Of a stretch of 62,650 bases of DNA, positions 46,801 to 55,273 are shown piece by piece. Every line of letters starts with the position of its first letter. The first letter of the stretch is position 1. The DNA lies in assembly GCA_964529005.1 (NCBI GenBank), contig CAZGUH010000023.1, positions 1 to 62,650 on the forward strand. The letters are read 5' to 3'. The notes beneath the pieces are model-generated. The model saw only the letters and a list, made by a program, of their open reading frames with translations, did not search any database and was not told the DNA's origin. This DNA comes from CAZGUH01 sp964529005 (lineage in GTDB: Bacteria > Actinomycetota > Acidimicrobiia > Acidimicrobiales > Ilumatobacteraceae). The position numbers and the translations under genes were made by a program.

Positions 46801-47444
46801 GCGTCGGCGAGCGCCGCCTCGCGCTCGGCGCGGTCCTTGCGGCGGTGGCGGACGAAGCGGATCGCCTCGATCGCAACGGTGATCGACAGCGCGGCGCCGA
46901 AGGCGACGAAGAACGCGACGGTGTGGTTGTCCTCGAACGCCTTGCCTCCGATGAAGCCGAGCAGCGAGGCGTACGTCGCCCACACCAACGCGGCGACGAC
47001 GATCCACGACACGAACCACACGCGGCGCTGGCGGGTGATGCCGGACGACAGCGTCAGCAGCGTGCGACCGCCAGGGATGAACCGCGCCGTGATCAGCAAC
47101 AGGCCGCCACGCTCGCGGATCTGGTCCGTCGCCCACTGCAAGCGCTCACCGAACTTCGGCTTGCGGGCAGCGCGGCGGGCGAACCATCCGCTCGCCCGAT
47201 GCCCCAACGCGTAGGCGGTGTTGTCACCGAGGAACGCGCCCGTCGCGCCACAGGCGATGACGGCGAGGAGCGGTTGGTCACCTTGGCCGGCCGCGACACC
47301 ACCGATGATCACGCAGGTCTCGCTCGGCACGATCGGGATGATCGAGTCGAGGAACGCGATCACGAAGATGACGGCGAGAAACCACCAGTTGGCAGAGATG
47401 TCGCTCAGCCAGTCGGTGAGGTCGGTGATGAGGCTCGCCACCAT
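46797..47444 (-). CDS. DedA-family membrane protein (second copy)
   Basis: A 215-residue DedA/VTT protein. Conserved AFLDSIIPIVPSETCVIIGG, GAFLGDNTAYALGHRASGWF, and the basic ITARFIPGGRTLLTLSSG motif are present, with four to five hydrophobic helices. It is more similar in motif layout to E. coli YqjA/DedA than the 6302 copy. ATG 47444 has TAGAGT (minus strand, 47454-47459) 9 nt upstream, so it probably starts its own leaderless transcript despite the TetR gene 26 nt upstream. Overlaps the PLP gene by 4 nt. Confidence 0.87.
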   Translation of the reverse strand: MVASLITDLTDWLSDISANWWFLAVIFVIAFLDSIIPIVPSETCVIIGGVAAGQGDQPLLAVIACGATGAFLGDNTAYALGHRASGWFARRAARKPKFGERLQWATDQIRERGGLLLITARFIPGGRTLLTLSSGITRQRRVWFVSWIVVAALVWATYASLLGFIGGKAFEDNHTVAFFVAFGAALSITVAIEAIRFVRHRRKDRAEREAALADA

Positions 47445-47470
47445 GTCGGCCGCACTCTACTGGTGGGCTC

Positions 47471-48127
47471 TCAGCCGCCGTCGGGCGGCGCGCCGCGCAC
47501 CAGCGGCATCGGGCGCATGTAGCCCGCCATCAGGCGGTCGAGGGTCTCGTCATAGGCCAGCGCCCAGTCCGCCGCGGCGATGATCTCGTCGGTCACATCG
47601 GGCCGCCCCTCCGCGATGTTGATGCCCTTCATCTCCAGGCTCACGAGGCCGTGGCACGCGCTCCAGAGGCCGACCGCGACGAGCCACGGGTTCGTCGCCG
47701 CCAGGCGGCCGGCATCGATGGCCCGCTGCACCGCGCTGACGAGTCCGCCGAGCGCCGCGCGGGCAGCGGCTCGGCCGCGCTCGCCCGGCTCGAAGTCGGG
47801 CACCACCCGCAGGAACATCACCGCGTAGTACGTCGGGTTCTCCAGCGCGAACCGCCGGTACCTGGTTCCGCATCGGCGCAGGTCGGCGATCGGATCGTCG
47901 GTGTGCGGCATCTCCTCCATCGCCGCAGAGAGGCGCAAGAAGCCGTCGATGAACAGCTCCTCGACCACCCCGTCCTTGCCGCCGAAGCGGGAGTAGACGT
48001 TCATCGTGCTGACGCCGGCGATGGCCGCGATGCGTCGCACCGTGAGGGCGCCGGGGCCTTCGTCCGCGAGGACCGCGTGTGCGGCAGACAACAGCGAGCG
48101 GCCGACCTCATCCCTCGCGACCGTCAT
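47471..48127 (-). CDS. TetR-family transcriptional regulator
   Basis: A 218-residue regulator. The N-terminal HTH is LLSAAHAVLADEGPGALTVR, RIAAIAGVSTMNVYSRFGGK with YSRFGGKDGV closing it, and the C-terminal ligand domain (TetR_C-like, PTYYAVMFLRVVPDFEPGER) is helical. Open frame continues upstream through the exporter region, but ATG 48127 has TAGCGT (minus strand, 48135-48140) 7 nt upstream. Divergent from the DHA2 exporter and probably represses it through the operator at 48207-48226. Confidence 0.88.
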   Translation of the reverse strand: MTVARDEVGRSLLSAAHAVLADEGPGALTVRRIAAIAGVSTMNVYSRFGGKDGVVEELFIDGFLRLSAAMEEMPHTDDPIADLRRCGTRYRRFALENPTYYAVMFLRVVPDFEPGERGRAAARAALGGLVSAVQRAIDAGRLAATNPWLVAVGLWSACHGLVSLEMKGINIAEGRPDVTDEIIAAADWALAYDETLDRLMAGYMRPMPLVRGAPPDGG

Positions 48128-48206
48128 CAGGCCGACGCTAGCGCTCTGACCTCGTCCGACGCGATTCATCCCAATAAAGAGCTTCCCTTCTCTGGGACAA
48201 CGTGAT

Positions 48207-48226
48207 AACGATGATATCGCATCGTT
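48207..48226. promoter_or_regulatory. Candidate TetR operator between tetR and the exporter
   Basis: AACGATG (48207-48213) - ATATCG - CATCGTT (48220-48226), a 20-bp inverted repeat 33 nt before the exporter start and about 80 nt from the tetR start. Size and symmetry fit a TetR-family site. Confidence 0.7.
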
Positions 48227-48259
48227 TTTCCGGTCGGTCGAGAGCGAAGGAAGGTCCGC

Positions 48260-49825
48260 ATGAGCACGGTCGTCGACCCGCCCCGCCCCACCACCGCCGC
48301 CGACCCCATCGATGCCCGGTCGCCGCGGCGCTGGGGTGTGCTGGCGATCCTGTGCATGTCCGTGTTCGTCATCGTCGTCGACGGCACGATCGTCAACGTC
48401 GCCCTGCCGACGCTGGTGACCGAACTCGGCGCCACCACCAGCCAGCTCCAGTGGATCGTCGACGCCTACACGCTCGTCTTCGCGGGCCTGTTGCTGGCGG
48501 CGGGCAGCTTGGGCGATCGGCTCGGCAGGAAAGGCGCGCTCCTCGCCGGGATGGTCATCTTCGGCGTGTTCAGCGGCCTCGGAGCGCTCGCCGACACGCC
48601 CGGCCAGCTGATCGCAGCCCGGGGCGCGATGGGCGTGGGCGCGGCGCTGATCTTCCCCGCGACGCTGGCGATCCTGGTCAACGTCTTCACCGATCCCAAG
48701 CAGCGTCCCAAGGCGATCGCGATCTGGGCGGCGACCAGCGGCCTCAGCGTGGCGTTGGGGCCGGTGACCGGCGGATGGCTGCTCGAGCACTTCTGGTGGG
48801 GATCGGTGTTGTTCGTCAACGTGCCGATCGTGGTCGTCGCCGTGGCGCTGATCGCTCTCGTCGTCCCCACCAGCAGGGACGAGAACATCACGCGGTTCGA
48901 CCCGGCCGGCATGGTGCTGTCGATCGCCGGCATCGGCCTGCTGGTGTGGGCGGTGATCGAGGCGCCGAACCACGGCTGGACGTCGTCGACGAGCCTCGCC
49001 GCGTTCGCCGGCGCGGCCGCGCTGCTGGCGCTGTTCGTGCAGTGGCAGCGGCGCATCGACCACCCGATGCTCGACGTCACGGTGTTCACCCACGCACGGT
49101 TCACCGCCGGAAGCGTCGCGATCACCGTGGCCTTCTTCGCCCTGTTCGGGTTCGTGTTCATGGTGACGCAGTACTTCCAGTTCGTGCGCGGGTACGGCAC
49201 GTTGTCCGCCGGCGTGCACACGCTGCCGTTCGCGCTGTTCACCGGGATCGCCACGCCGGTGTCAGCCCCGTTCGCCGCACGCTGGGGCACCAAGGTCATC
49301 GTCAGCCTGGGTCTGGTGTCGATGGCGGTCGGCTTCGTGATCGCCGGCGCGCTCGACGGTGACGCGCCGTACGCGGCGATCGTCGTCGCCATGTTCTTCA
49401 TGGCAGGCGGGCTCGGGATGGTGACGGCGCCGGCGACGGAATCCATCATGGGCTCGTTGCCGCCCGAGAAGGCCGGCGTCGGGTCGGCGGTCAACGACAC
49501 CACGCGCGAGCTCGGCGGAACGTTGGGGGTGGCGATCGTGGGCAGCCTCTTCTCGTCGGCCTACAGCGGCAAGATCGGCGACCTGCTGGCGACGTTCCGG
49601 CTTCCGCCCGACGCGGTCGCGGCAGCCCGCGAGAGCGTCGGCGCCGCCGTGCAGGTCGCCCAGCAGGCAGGCGAGCAGCAGGGTCCCGGCGCAGGCTCCG
49701 CCGTGAAGGCGGCCGTGGACGTGGCGTTCATGGACGGCTTCCGGATCGGATCGTTCGTCGCCGCGGGCGTCGTGCTGATCGGCGCGGCGCTGGCTGCGGC
49801 GTTCCTCCCAGCCCGCGCCGACTGA
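48260..49825 (+). CDS. MFS drug exporter, DHA2 (14-TM, EmrB/QacA) family
   Basis: A 521-residue transporter. Motif A (GSLGDRLGRKGALLAGMVIF), motif C-like GLSVALGPVTGGWLLEHFWW and VDGTIVNVALPTLVTEL (motif D1) are the DHA2 signatures, and hydrophobicity supports 14 TM helices. A Gln/Gly/Ala-rich cytoplasmic loop (QVAQQAGEQQGPGAGSAVKA) precedes the last TM. Exports lipophilic drugs or metabolites by H+ antiport. GGAAGG precedes ATG 48260. Regulated by the divergent TetR, as inferred from the operator. Confidence 0.93.
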   Translation: MSTVVDPPRPTTAADPIDARSPRRWGVLAILCMSVFVIVVDGTIVNVALPTLVTELGATTSQLQWIVDAYTLVFAGLLLAAGSLGDRLGRKGALLAGMVIFGVFSGLGALADTPGQLIAARGAMGVGAALIFPATLAILVNVFTDPKQRPKAIAIWAATSGLSVALGPVTGGWLLEHFWWGSVLFVNVPIVVVAVALIALVVPTSRDENITRFDPAGMVLSIAGIGLLVWAVIEAPNHGWTSSTSLAAFAGAAALLALFVQWQRRIDHPMLDVTVFTHARFTAGSVAITVAFFALFGFVFMVTQYFQFVRGYGTLSAGVHTLPFALFTGIATPVSAPFAARWGTKVIVSLGLVSMAVGFVIAGALDGDAPYAAIVVAMFFMAGGLGMVTAPATESIMGSLPPEKAGVGSAVNDTTRELGGTLGVAIVGSLFSSAYSGKIGDLLATFRLPPDAVAAARESVGAAVQVAQQAGEQQGPGAGSAVKAAVDVAFMDGFRIGSFVAAGVVLIGAALAAAFLPARAD

Positions 49826-49847
49826 CATCTCGTGCGGACAGTCGCCC

Positions 49848-49882
49848 GTGACATTTGTCACACATCGACCACTCTACGCGTC
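49848..49882 (+). promoter_or_regulatory. ECF41-type promoter motif overlapping a CRP-like palindrome, upstream of the VLDTR-repeat lysozyme-like gene
   Basis: TGTCACA (49856-49862), exactly 16 nt, then CGTC (49879-49882): the consensus layout reported for ECF41 sigma factors, on the strand of the downstream gene. The same TGTCAC is the right half of a perfect 14-bp palindrome GTGACA-TT-TGTCAC (49848-49861), which also reads GTGA-N6-TCACA as a CRP-family site. Transcription from here would give a leader of about 230 nt. The remaining sequence to 50121 holds no gene I can support. Confidence 0.6.
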
Positions 49883-50121
49883 AGAGACCGGGGGAGGTCG
49901 GCGGGCGCAGCCGCACGCAGCGGCGTTGACTGCCGTGGTTGGCCAGCAGCGAGGCGCATGACGCGGTCGGGCCGCGACGCGCGCGTTCCGTGGGGAGTCG
50001 CGCGAGGCGCCGAAACGCCGTCGGATCAAGGCGCGCGGGCTCGCGGCCGATGACTTTGCCGAGAGGGAGCGGCCATTTACCATGCCGTCCCACGGGCGGC
50101 CCCCCTTTCGGAGGTCGAAAA

Positions 50122-52029
50122 TTGCGAAGCGTACGGATCGCGCTCGCGACCGTGGCGTTCGGGGCCACCCTCGCCGGCGCCCCTGCCGTCACGTCCGCCG
50201 CGCCCTTCCCCACTGCCTCGACGGCGATCCGGCCCGATCGTGTGCTCGACACGCGACACGGCGTCGGCGCATCTGCCGGCACCGTCGACCCGGGTGAACG
50301 GCTCACCCTCTCCGTGCCGGCCGCGGCAAACGCCGGAGCCAGTTCGGTGGTGCTCAACCTCACCGCGGCCGATGCGGCCGCGCCCGGCTACGTGACCGCG
50401 TGGCCGTGCGCTGACCCGCGGCCTGCGACCTCCGTGCTCAACTTCACGCCGGATCACGCCACACCGAACCTGATCGCGCTCAAGCTTCCCGCCGGCGGCC
50501 TGTGCTTCGAGACCTCGGCGTCGGTCCACCTGATCGGCGACGTGATGGGCTGGTTCACCGGCAACGGCGACTTCCGTGGCTCGAGCCCGAACCGGCTCGT
50601 CGACACGCGTGACGAGAGCGCGCCGCTTGCCGCGGGCGTCGAGCGGCGCGTCACGGTCGCGGGGACGCCGGGCATCGGCGGCAGCGCCGCGGCGGTGGCG
50701 ATGAACGTCACGGTGACGCAGCCGACCGCGGACGGCTACGTGGTGGCATACCCGTGCGGCACGTCGCCGGACGCGTCGACCGTCAACTTCCGCCGCGGAG
50801 AGGACGTCGCCAACCTCACGTTCGTCGCGCTCTCCGGCGACGACGTGTGCGTGCGATCGTCTGTGACCACGCACCTCATCCTCGACACGTTCGGATGGTC
50901 GAACGGCAGCGGCGAGCTGCGCGCGTTGCCGCCGGCGCGCGTGCTCGACACTCGCCAGGTCGGCCAGTGGCCATACGGGCCGGCGCAATCGACGTCGACG
51001 ATCACCTTGCACGTCGCCGGGCGTGGTGGCGTGCCGAAGAACGCGGCCGCGGCGCTCGTGACGATCACGGCCGTCGACGGCGCCGGCGACGGATACGTGA
51101 CGGTGTGGCCGTGCGACGAGGAGATGCCCGGCACGTCCACCCTCAACCTGTGGCACAACGTCGTGCGGTCGAACCTGGCGATGGTCGACCTCGCGGAAAG
51201 TGACGGCACCGTGTGCCTCCAGGCGACGACGCTGAACCATTCGCCGATCCATCTGGTCGTCGACGCCGTGGGTTGGACGACGGGTGGACCGAGCCGTGCC
51301 GACCCGCCCGCCGTGCCGCCGGCGCCCAGCGAGCCGACGACGCCGACGACGCCGGCGCCGACGTCACCGTCGCACCCCACGGGCCACTTCAGCACGTTGC
51401 CGCCGGGCACGCCGCTGCCGTCCGACTCGGAATGCGCAGGGCGCGTGCGTCGCGGTGTGCCGGAGAAGCGCCCGGGCAACACCCCGTACAACCAGACGAC
51501 ATGGCACACCGAGCCCGGCCTCAACGATTCCTGGTCCGAGCGAGCGACGGGCAACTTCACAGGCACGACCGACGAGATCATGCAGTGGGTCGCGTGCAAG
51601 TGGGGCATCGACGAGGACATCGTGCGCGCCCAAGCCGTGCGCGAGTCGTACTGGGAGCAGACGGCCGGCGGTGACTACACGGGCGATTCCAACTCCTGCC
51701 ACCCGAGCGTGCGAGGCCAGTCGCCGTGCCCAGAGTCGTTGGGCATCCTGCAAGTCCGGTACAACTACCACGAGCCGGCGATGAACGGATCGATCGCCTC
51801 CACCGCGTACAACCTCGACTACGCCTACGCTCGTTGGCGTGCGTGCTACGAAGGCACGCTCGACTGGTTGAACCAGTTCGAGCGAGGCGGCACGTACTCC
51901 GGCGGCGACGAGTGGGGATGCGTCGGCGTGTGGTTCGCAGGCCGGTGGCGCACCGCTGATGCCAACTGGTACATCGGCGAGGTGCAGAACGTGCTCCAGG
52001 ACCGCACGTGGGAGGATCCCAACTTCTGA
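50122..52029 (+). CDS. Exported VLDTR-repeat protein with C-terminal lysozyme-like (SLT) domain
   Basis: A 635-residue secreted protein. TTG 50122 has GGAGG (50110-50114) 7 nt upstream and is followed at once by a signal peptide (RSVRIALATVAFGATLAGAP). Residues about 35-385 hold three beta-rich repeats, each opening RVLDTR/RLVDTR and ending in a V-x-D-x-x-G-W/W-x-F segment (DVMGWF, DTFGWS, DAVGWT). A Pro/Thr linker (385-420) leads to a domain with TTDEIMQWVACKWGIDEDIV, putative catalytic Glu508 in AVRESYWEQ and CPESLGILQVRYNY, the layout of transglycosylase-like lysozyme folds. Conserved Cys pairs suggest disulfides. A paralogous domain is at 55274-56608. Confidence 0.8.
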   Translation: MRSVRIALATVAFGATLAGAPAVTSAAPFPTASTAIRPDRVLDTRHGVGASAGTVDPGERLTLSVPAAANAGASSVVLNLTAADAAAPGYVTAWPCADPRPATSVLNFTPDHATPNLIALKLPAGGLCFETSASVHLIGDVMGWFTGNGDFRGSSPNRLVDTRDESAPLAAGVERRVTVAGTPGIGGSAAAVAMNVTVTQPTADGYVVAYPCGTSPDASTVNFRRGEDVANLTFVALSGDDVCVRSSVTTHLILDTFGWSNGSGELRALPPARVLDTRQVGQWPYGPAQSTSTITLHVAGRGGVPKNAAAALVTITAVDGAGDGYVTVWPCDEEMPGTSTLNLWHNVVRSNLAMVDLAESDGTVCLQATTLNHSPIHLVVDAVGWTTGGPSRADPPAVPPAPSEPTTPTTPAPTSPSHPTGHFSTLPPGTPLPSDSECAGRVRRGVPEKRPGNTPYNQTTWHTEPGLNDSWSERATGNFTGTTDEIMQWVACKWGIDEDIVRAQAVRESYWEQTAGGDYTGDSNSCHPSVRGQSPCPESLGILQVRYNYHEPAMNGSIASTAYNLDYAYARWRACYEGTLDWLNQFERGGTYSGGDEWGCVGVWFAGRWRTADANWYIGEVQNVLQDRTWEDPNF

Positions 52030-52040
52030 CGCTCCGGGAA

Positions 52041-52072
52041 CGGGTGGGTGCGGCTCTGCTCGCACCCACCCG
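52041..52072. terminator. Strong hairpin after the VLDTR-repeat gene
   Basis: Perfect 12-bp stem CGGGTGGGTGCG (52041-52052) / CGCACCCACCCG (52061-52072) with an 8-nt loop, 11 nt after the stop. No T-tract. It also makes an MFS start upstream of 52072 unlikely. Confidence 0.7.
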
Positions 52073-52089
52073 TGGGCAAAGATGAACCG

Positions 52090-53595
52090 GTGGGATCCAC
52101 GCCCGACGTCCGAGGCAACCCCGCTTCGCTCACGTCGCGCGCCGCACATCTGATCCTCGGGCCGCACCGCGTCCGCCCGCTCGCCATCGCCCACGCCCTG
52201 GCCGCGGGTGGAGACGCCTTCGTCACGGTCAGCCTCGCCGGGTCGCTGTTCTTCAACGTCAGCCCCGACGCGTCGCGCGAGCAGGTGCTGCTGTACCTGG
52301 TCGTCACCATGTCCCCGCTCGCGGTGCTCGCGCCGCTGATCGGACCGACCGTCGATCGCTTCCACCGCCGCCCGCACCTCGTCGTCGCGGCCTGCTACGC
52401 GCTACGCGCGCTCTTCTGCCTCGTGCTCGCGACGACGCTCTACCAGCTCTCGTTCTTCGCCGTCGCGCTGGCGCTGCTGATCGTCGGCAAGGCCACCAAC
52501 ATCGCCCGCCAGGCGCTCGTGCCGGCGCTCGTCGACATTCCCGAGCACCTCGTGTCGTCGAACGCCCGCCTCGCCCGCCTGGCCAGCGTCACGGCCGGCG
52601 CGGCGGCGGGCGCCGCCACGGCTGTGCTCAACACGTCCGGCGCCGAATGGGTGCTGCGCTGCGCCGCGGTGGTCTTCGTCTGCGCCAGCCTTGTCATGAC
52701 GCGCGCTCGGCCGCGCTCGATCACGCGGGAGATCCCAGCGGACCTCGAGTACGCGGAGCTGCACCTGCCCACGGTCGTCGTGTCGTCGATCGGCTTCATG
52801 GCCATCCGTGCCGCGGTGGGCTTCTTCGTGCTCGCCACCGCGTTCTCGCTGCGGCGCGCCAGCGAACCGGCGTGGTTCTACGGCGCGGTCGTCGTCGTGT
52901 ACGGCGCCGGCGGGTTCCTCGGCAACGTGATCGCGCCGTTCCTGCGCCGGCGATTCCCCGAGGAGCGCCTCATCGCGCTGGGCATGGTGGCGCCCGCGAC
53001 GCTCAGCCTGGTCGGCGTGCTCGGCGTCGCGCGCGGCCTGCTGCTCGCCATCGCGTTGGTCATCGGTTTGTCGACGACGATCGGCAACCACGCCTTCGAC
53101 AGCCTGCTCCAGCAACGTGCGCCAGCGCCGCTGCTCGGCCGCGCCGGCGCTCGATACGAGACCCGGTTCCAGCTGGCGTGGGTGTTCGGGGGGCTGCTCG
53201 CGACACCGATCTCGCTGCCCGCCGAGCTCAGCATGGGCGTGCTCGCCAGCATCTACATCCCGACGCTGGTGCTGTTCGTGCGGGCGTCGCGCCAGGTGCG
53301 TCACTTCGAGGCCTCGGTGACCGACACGCTCCCGGTCGCCATGGCCCGCCTGGCATCGGCCGATCAAGCGCGGCGCAACGGCGCGCCGCGTGCCGCGATC
53401 GTCGATGCCGCCGCTGCCGTCGACCTGGCGCAGATCGTCGACCATGCCATCGCCGAGCGCGACGGCCGCTCCGCGCTCGACGAGTTGCGCATGCGGGCGG
53501 TCCAGCCCGACGGAGAACTCGCCGACGACGACGCCGAGCGTGCGATTCGGCTCGCTTACCGGCTGATCAACCCGCAGCTTCCGTCGCCGAGGTGA
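52090..53595 (+). CDS. MFS-like multi-pass membrane protein
   Basis: About 501 residues with roughly ten to twelve TM helices. The first half has AIAHALAAGGDAFVTVSLAG and PLAVLAPLIGPTVDRFHRRP (motif-A-like D-R-x-x-R), and the region ALLIVGKATNIARQALVPAL is typical of MFS proteins related to the macrolide-exporter group. A 100-residue cytoplasmic C-terminal tail (Ala/Asp/Arg-rich, with DLAQIVDHAIAERDG) is unusual. Start GTG 52090 places the gene after the terminator hairpin; GTG 52072 is possible. Substrate unknown. The end overlaps the lipoprotein gene by 29 bp. Confidence 0.75.
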   Translation: MGSTPDVRGNPASLTSRAAHLILGPHRVRPLAIAHALAAGGDAFVTVSLAGSLFFNVSPDASREQVLLYLVVTMSPLAVLAPLIGPTVDRFHRRPHLVVAACYALRALFCLVLATTLYQLSFFAVALALLIVGKATNIARQALVPALVDIPEHLVSSNARLARLASVTAGAAAGAATAVLNTSGAEWVLRCAAVVFVCASLVMTRARPRSITREIPADLEYAELHLPTVVVSSIGFMAIRAAVGFFVLATAFSLRRASEPAWFYGAVVVVYGAGGFLGNVIAPFLRRRFPEERLIALGMVAPATLSLVGVLGVARGLLLAIALVIGLSTTIGNHAFDSLLQQRAPAPLLGRAGARYETRFQLAWVFGGLLATPISLPAELSMGVLASIYIPTLVLFVRASRQVRHFEASVTDTLPVAMARLASADQARRNGAPRAAIVDAAAAVDLAQIVDHAIAERDGRSALDELRMRAVQPDGELADDDAERAIRLAYRLINPQLPSPR

Positions 53596-54082
53596 CCCGC
53601 GCGCCGTCGCGCGTCGACACCAGCGACAGCGTGTGGCTGCGCTGGTCGTCGAGCGACCGGTAGCGCACCACCTGCACGTCGAACGCACGCGACGGCTCCG
53701 GGAGCGGCCCGACGAGCAACATGATGTTCTCGTCCTTCACGGGCTCCTTGGGATCGTCCATCTCCACGACGTCCTCGCGCCGGTCGGCGAAGCGCACCAC
53801 CGCTTCGTCCTTCGTCGCCTCGGCCACCGTCGCCTGCGTCGTCGCGTCGATGCTGTCGCCGAGCGTGGCCGTGACGTAGATGACCGGAAGCTCCACCGAC
53901 CCGCCGTCCTTGGGCGGCGGCGGGTTCTGGTCGATCTCCCACCGGATGATCGCGGTGAACGCGTCGGCGGCGCCGATCGTCGCCGGCTCGCGGGAATCCG
54001 AGCAGGCGGCGGCCGCAGAGCCCGACGCCAGCAGCAACAGCACGCGGACCGCGCTCGGAGCGGCGCGTCGAAACCCGATCAC
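53567..54082 (-). CDS. Putative lipoprotein of unknown function
   Basis: A 171-residue protein with a signal peptide ending in a lipobox-like SGSAAAAC (basic FRR, then VRVLLLLASG), so Cys near residue 27 is probably lipidated. The mature part (EPATIGAADAFTAIIRWEID, PPPPKDGG, ATLGDSIDATTQATVAEATK, then VRFADRREDVVEMDD) looks like a small beta-rich extracytoplasmic domain without a recognised family. GTG 54082 is chosen because TAGCGT (minus strand, 54090-54095) ends 7 nt upstream; a longer frame from 54178 would hide the signal peptide. Downstream of fur on the same strand. Confidence 0.7.
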   Translation of the reverse strand: MIGFRRAAPSAVRVLLLLASGSAAAACSDSREPATIGAADAFTAIIRWEIDQNPPPPKDGGSVELPVIYVTATLGDSIDATTQATVAEATKDEAVVRFADRREDVVEMDDPKEPVKDENIMLLVGPLPEPSRAFDVQVVRYRSLDDQRSHTLSLVSTRDGARVTSATEAAG

Positions 54083-54125
54083 GGGCGACACGCTACGCGG
54101 TGCGATCCCGAGCATCGGACTCCGT

Positions 54126-54599
54126 TCAGCCGCGGGGCGCCGCCGCGTCCGGCGACCCCGGAGCGCAGCCGTCGACACAGCGGCCGCTGAGCGCCACGTG
54201 GCCGAGGTGCAGCTCGACGCCGTACCGCTCGCGCAGCCGGATGATCAGCGCGTCGAACTCCGCCGCGGCGACGCTCGTCACGGCGCCGCAGGACTCGCAG
54301 CACACGGTCACCGTCGGAGCGCCCACCACGCGGTACAGGGCGGCGCCGCGCGAGAAGTGGACGTGCTCGATCACACCGAGCTGTTCGAGGCGCATCAGCG
54401 AGCGGTAGATCGTGGTCGCATCGATGGAGTCGAGCGCGGCGTCGAGGTCGTCCACCGACATGCCGTCGCGGCGCTCGAACAGCACGTCGAGCAGCGCTCG
54501 CAGCCCCGCCGTGACCCGGCCGCCGGCCGCACGGACACGTTCGATCGCCGCGTCGACATCGGCGGGCGGAGAGACCCGAACGTTGGCTGGCCGCGTCAT
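54126..54599 (-). CDS. Fur-family metalloregulator
   Basis: A 157-residue regulator. Winged helix RVTAGLRALLDVLFERRDGM, DATTIYRSLMRLEQLGVIEH, then the dimerisation domain with HVHFSRGAALYRVV, structural-zinc Cys pair CESCGAV and a second Cys pair GRCVDGCAP. The paired CxxC and His-rich HLGHVALSGRC are the Fur/Zur layout; iron, zinc or peroxide sensing cannot be decided from sequence. ATG 54599 with TACCCT (minus strand, 54609-54614) 9 nt upstream. It sits 19 nt after engB. Confidence 0.9.
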   Translation of the reverse strand: MTRPANVRVSPPADVDAAIERVRAAGGRVTAGLRALLDVLFERRDGMSVDDLDAALDSIDATTIYRSLMRLEQLGVIEHVHFSRGAALYRVVGAPTVTVCCESCGAVTSVAAAEFDALIIRLRERYGVELHLGHVALSGRCVDGCAPGSPDAAAPRG

Positions 54600-54618
54600 C
54601 GCTCGTGCAGGGTAACGG

Positions 54619-55221
54619 TCACCGAACCGGCCGAGCCAGGAGGTCGAGCAGCTGCGCCTGCAGCTGATCGATGCCGGTCCCCTTGTGCGCGCTGACCCAG
54701 GTGACGTCGCCGCGCTCGAGCCCCAGACGCTCTGCGAGCTCGGCCTTGCGCCCGGGCCGGCGCGAGGGGCGGACCTTGTCGCTCTTGGTCGCGACGAAGC
54801 GGATCGGCCGGCCGACGTGGTGCAGCCATTCGACGGTCTGCACGTCGAGCGGCGTGGGACCGATCTCGCCGTCGATCAGCAGCAGGACGCAATCGAGCTC
54901 GTCGCGAGTGGTGAGATACCCCTCGACCATCCGCTGCCAGCGACGGCGCTCGGACTCGGGCGCCCTCGCGTAGCCGTATCCCGGAAGGTCGACGATCCAG
55001 CGGCCCGACCCGCGGGGATCGAGCTCGAAAACGTTCACCAGCCGCGTCGCTCCCGGCGTCTTCGACGTGCGGGCGAGATCGCGCCGATTCGACAGTGCGT
55101 TGAGCAACGACGACTTGCCGACGTTCGATCGGCCGACGAGCGCGACCTCGATGGCGCTGTCGGGCAGTTGCTGCGCGTCGGACGCCGACGTGAGGAAGCG
55201 GAGCGGCAGAGGCGCGGGCAC
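54619..55221 (-). CDS. engB: Ribosome-biogenesis GTPase YihA/EngB
   Basis: A 200-residue GTPase of the TRAFAC class required for 50S assembly. G1 ALVGRSNVGKSSLLNAL, G2 region TSKTPGATRLVN, G3 IVDLPGYGYA, G4 FVATKSDKVR (TKSD) and G5 VSAHKGTGID are in order. GTG 55221 with TAGAGT (minus strand, 55230-55235) 8 nt upstream. Length is typical. Confidence 0.96.
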   Translation of the reverse strand: MPAPLPLRFLTSASDAQQLPDSAIEVALVGRSNVGKSSLLNALSNRRDLARTSKTPGATRLVNVFELDPRGSGRWIVDLPGYGYARAPESERRRWQRMVEGYLTTRDELDCVLLLIDGEIGPTPLDVQTVEWLHHVGRPIRFVATKSDKVRPSRRPGRKAELAERLGLERGDVTWVSAHKGTGIDQLQAQLLDLLARPVR

Positions 55222-55273
55222 GCCCCGAGACTCTACGGAAGAGAGCCTCGGGGCGCCGCCAGCCTGGAAAGGG

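Noticed and set aside
48207..48226. A fourth site for the MarR regulator because it contains AACGAT/ATCGTT
   Set aside because: Arm order is inverted (AACGAT first) and spacing differs (6-nt centre), and a TetR gene is adjacent.
49826..50121. A c-di-AMP (ydaO-type) riboswitch before the lysozyme-like gene
   Set aside because: Such riboswitches precede wall-lytic genes in actinobacteria, so I looked for the conserved GAAUCC / GGGGAACC / AGCUAAC segments here and upstream of 56608 and did not find them.
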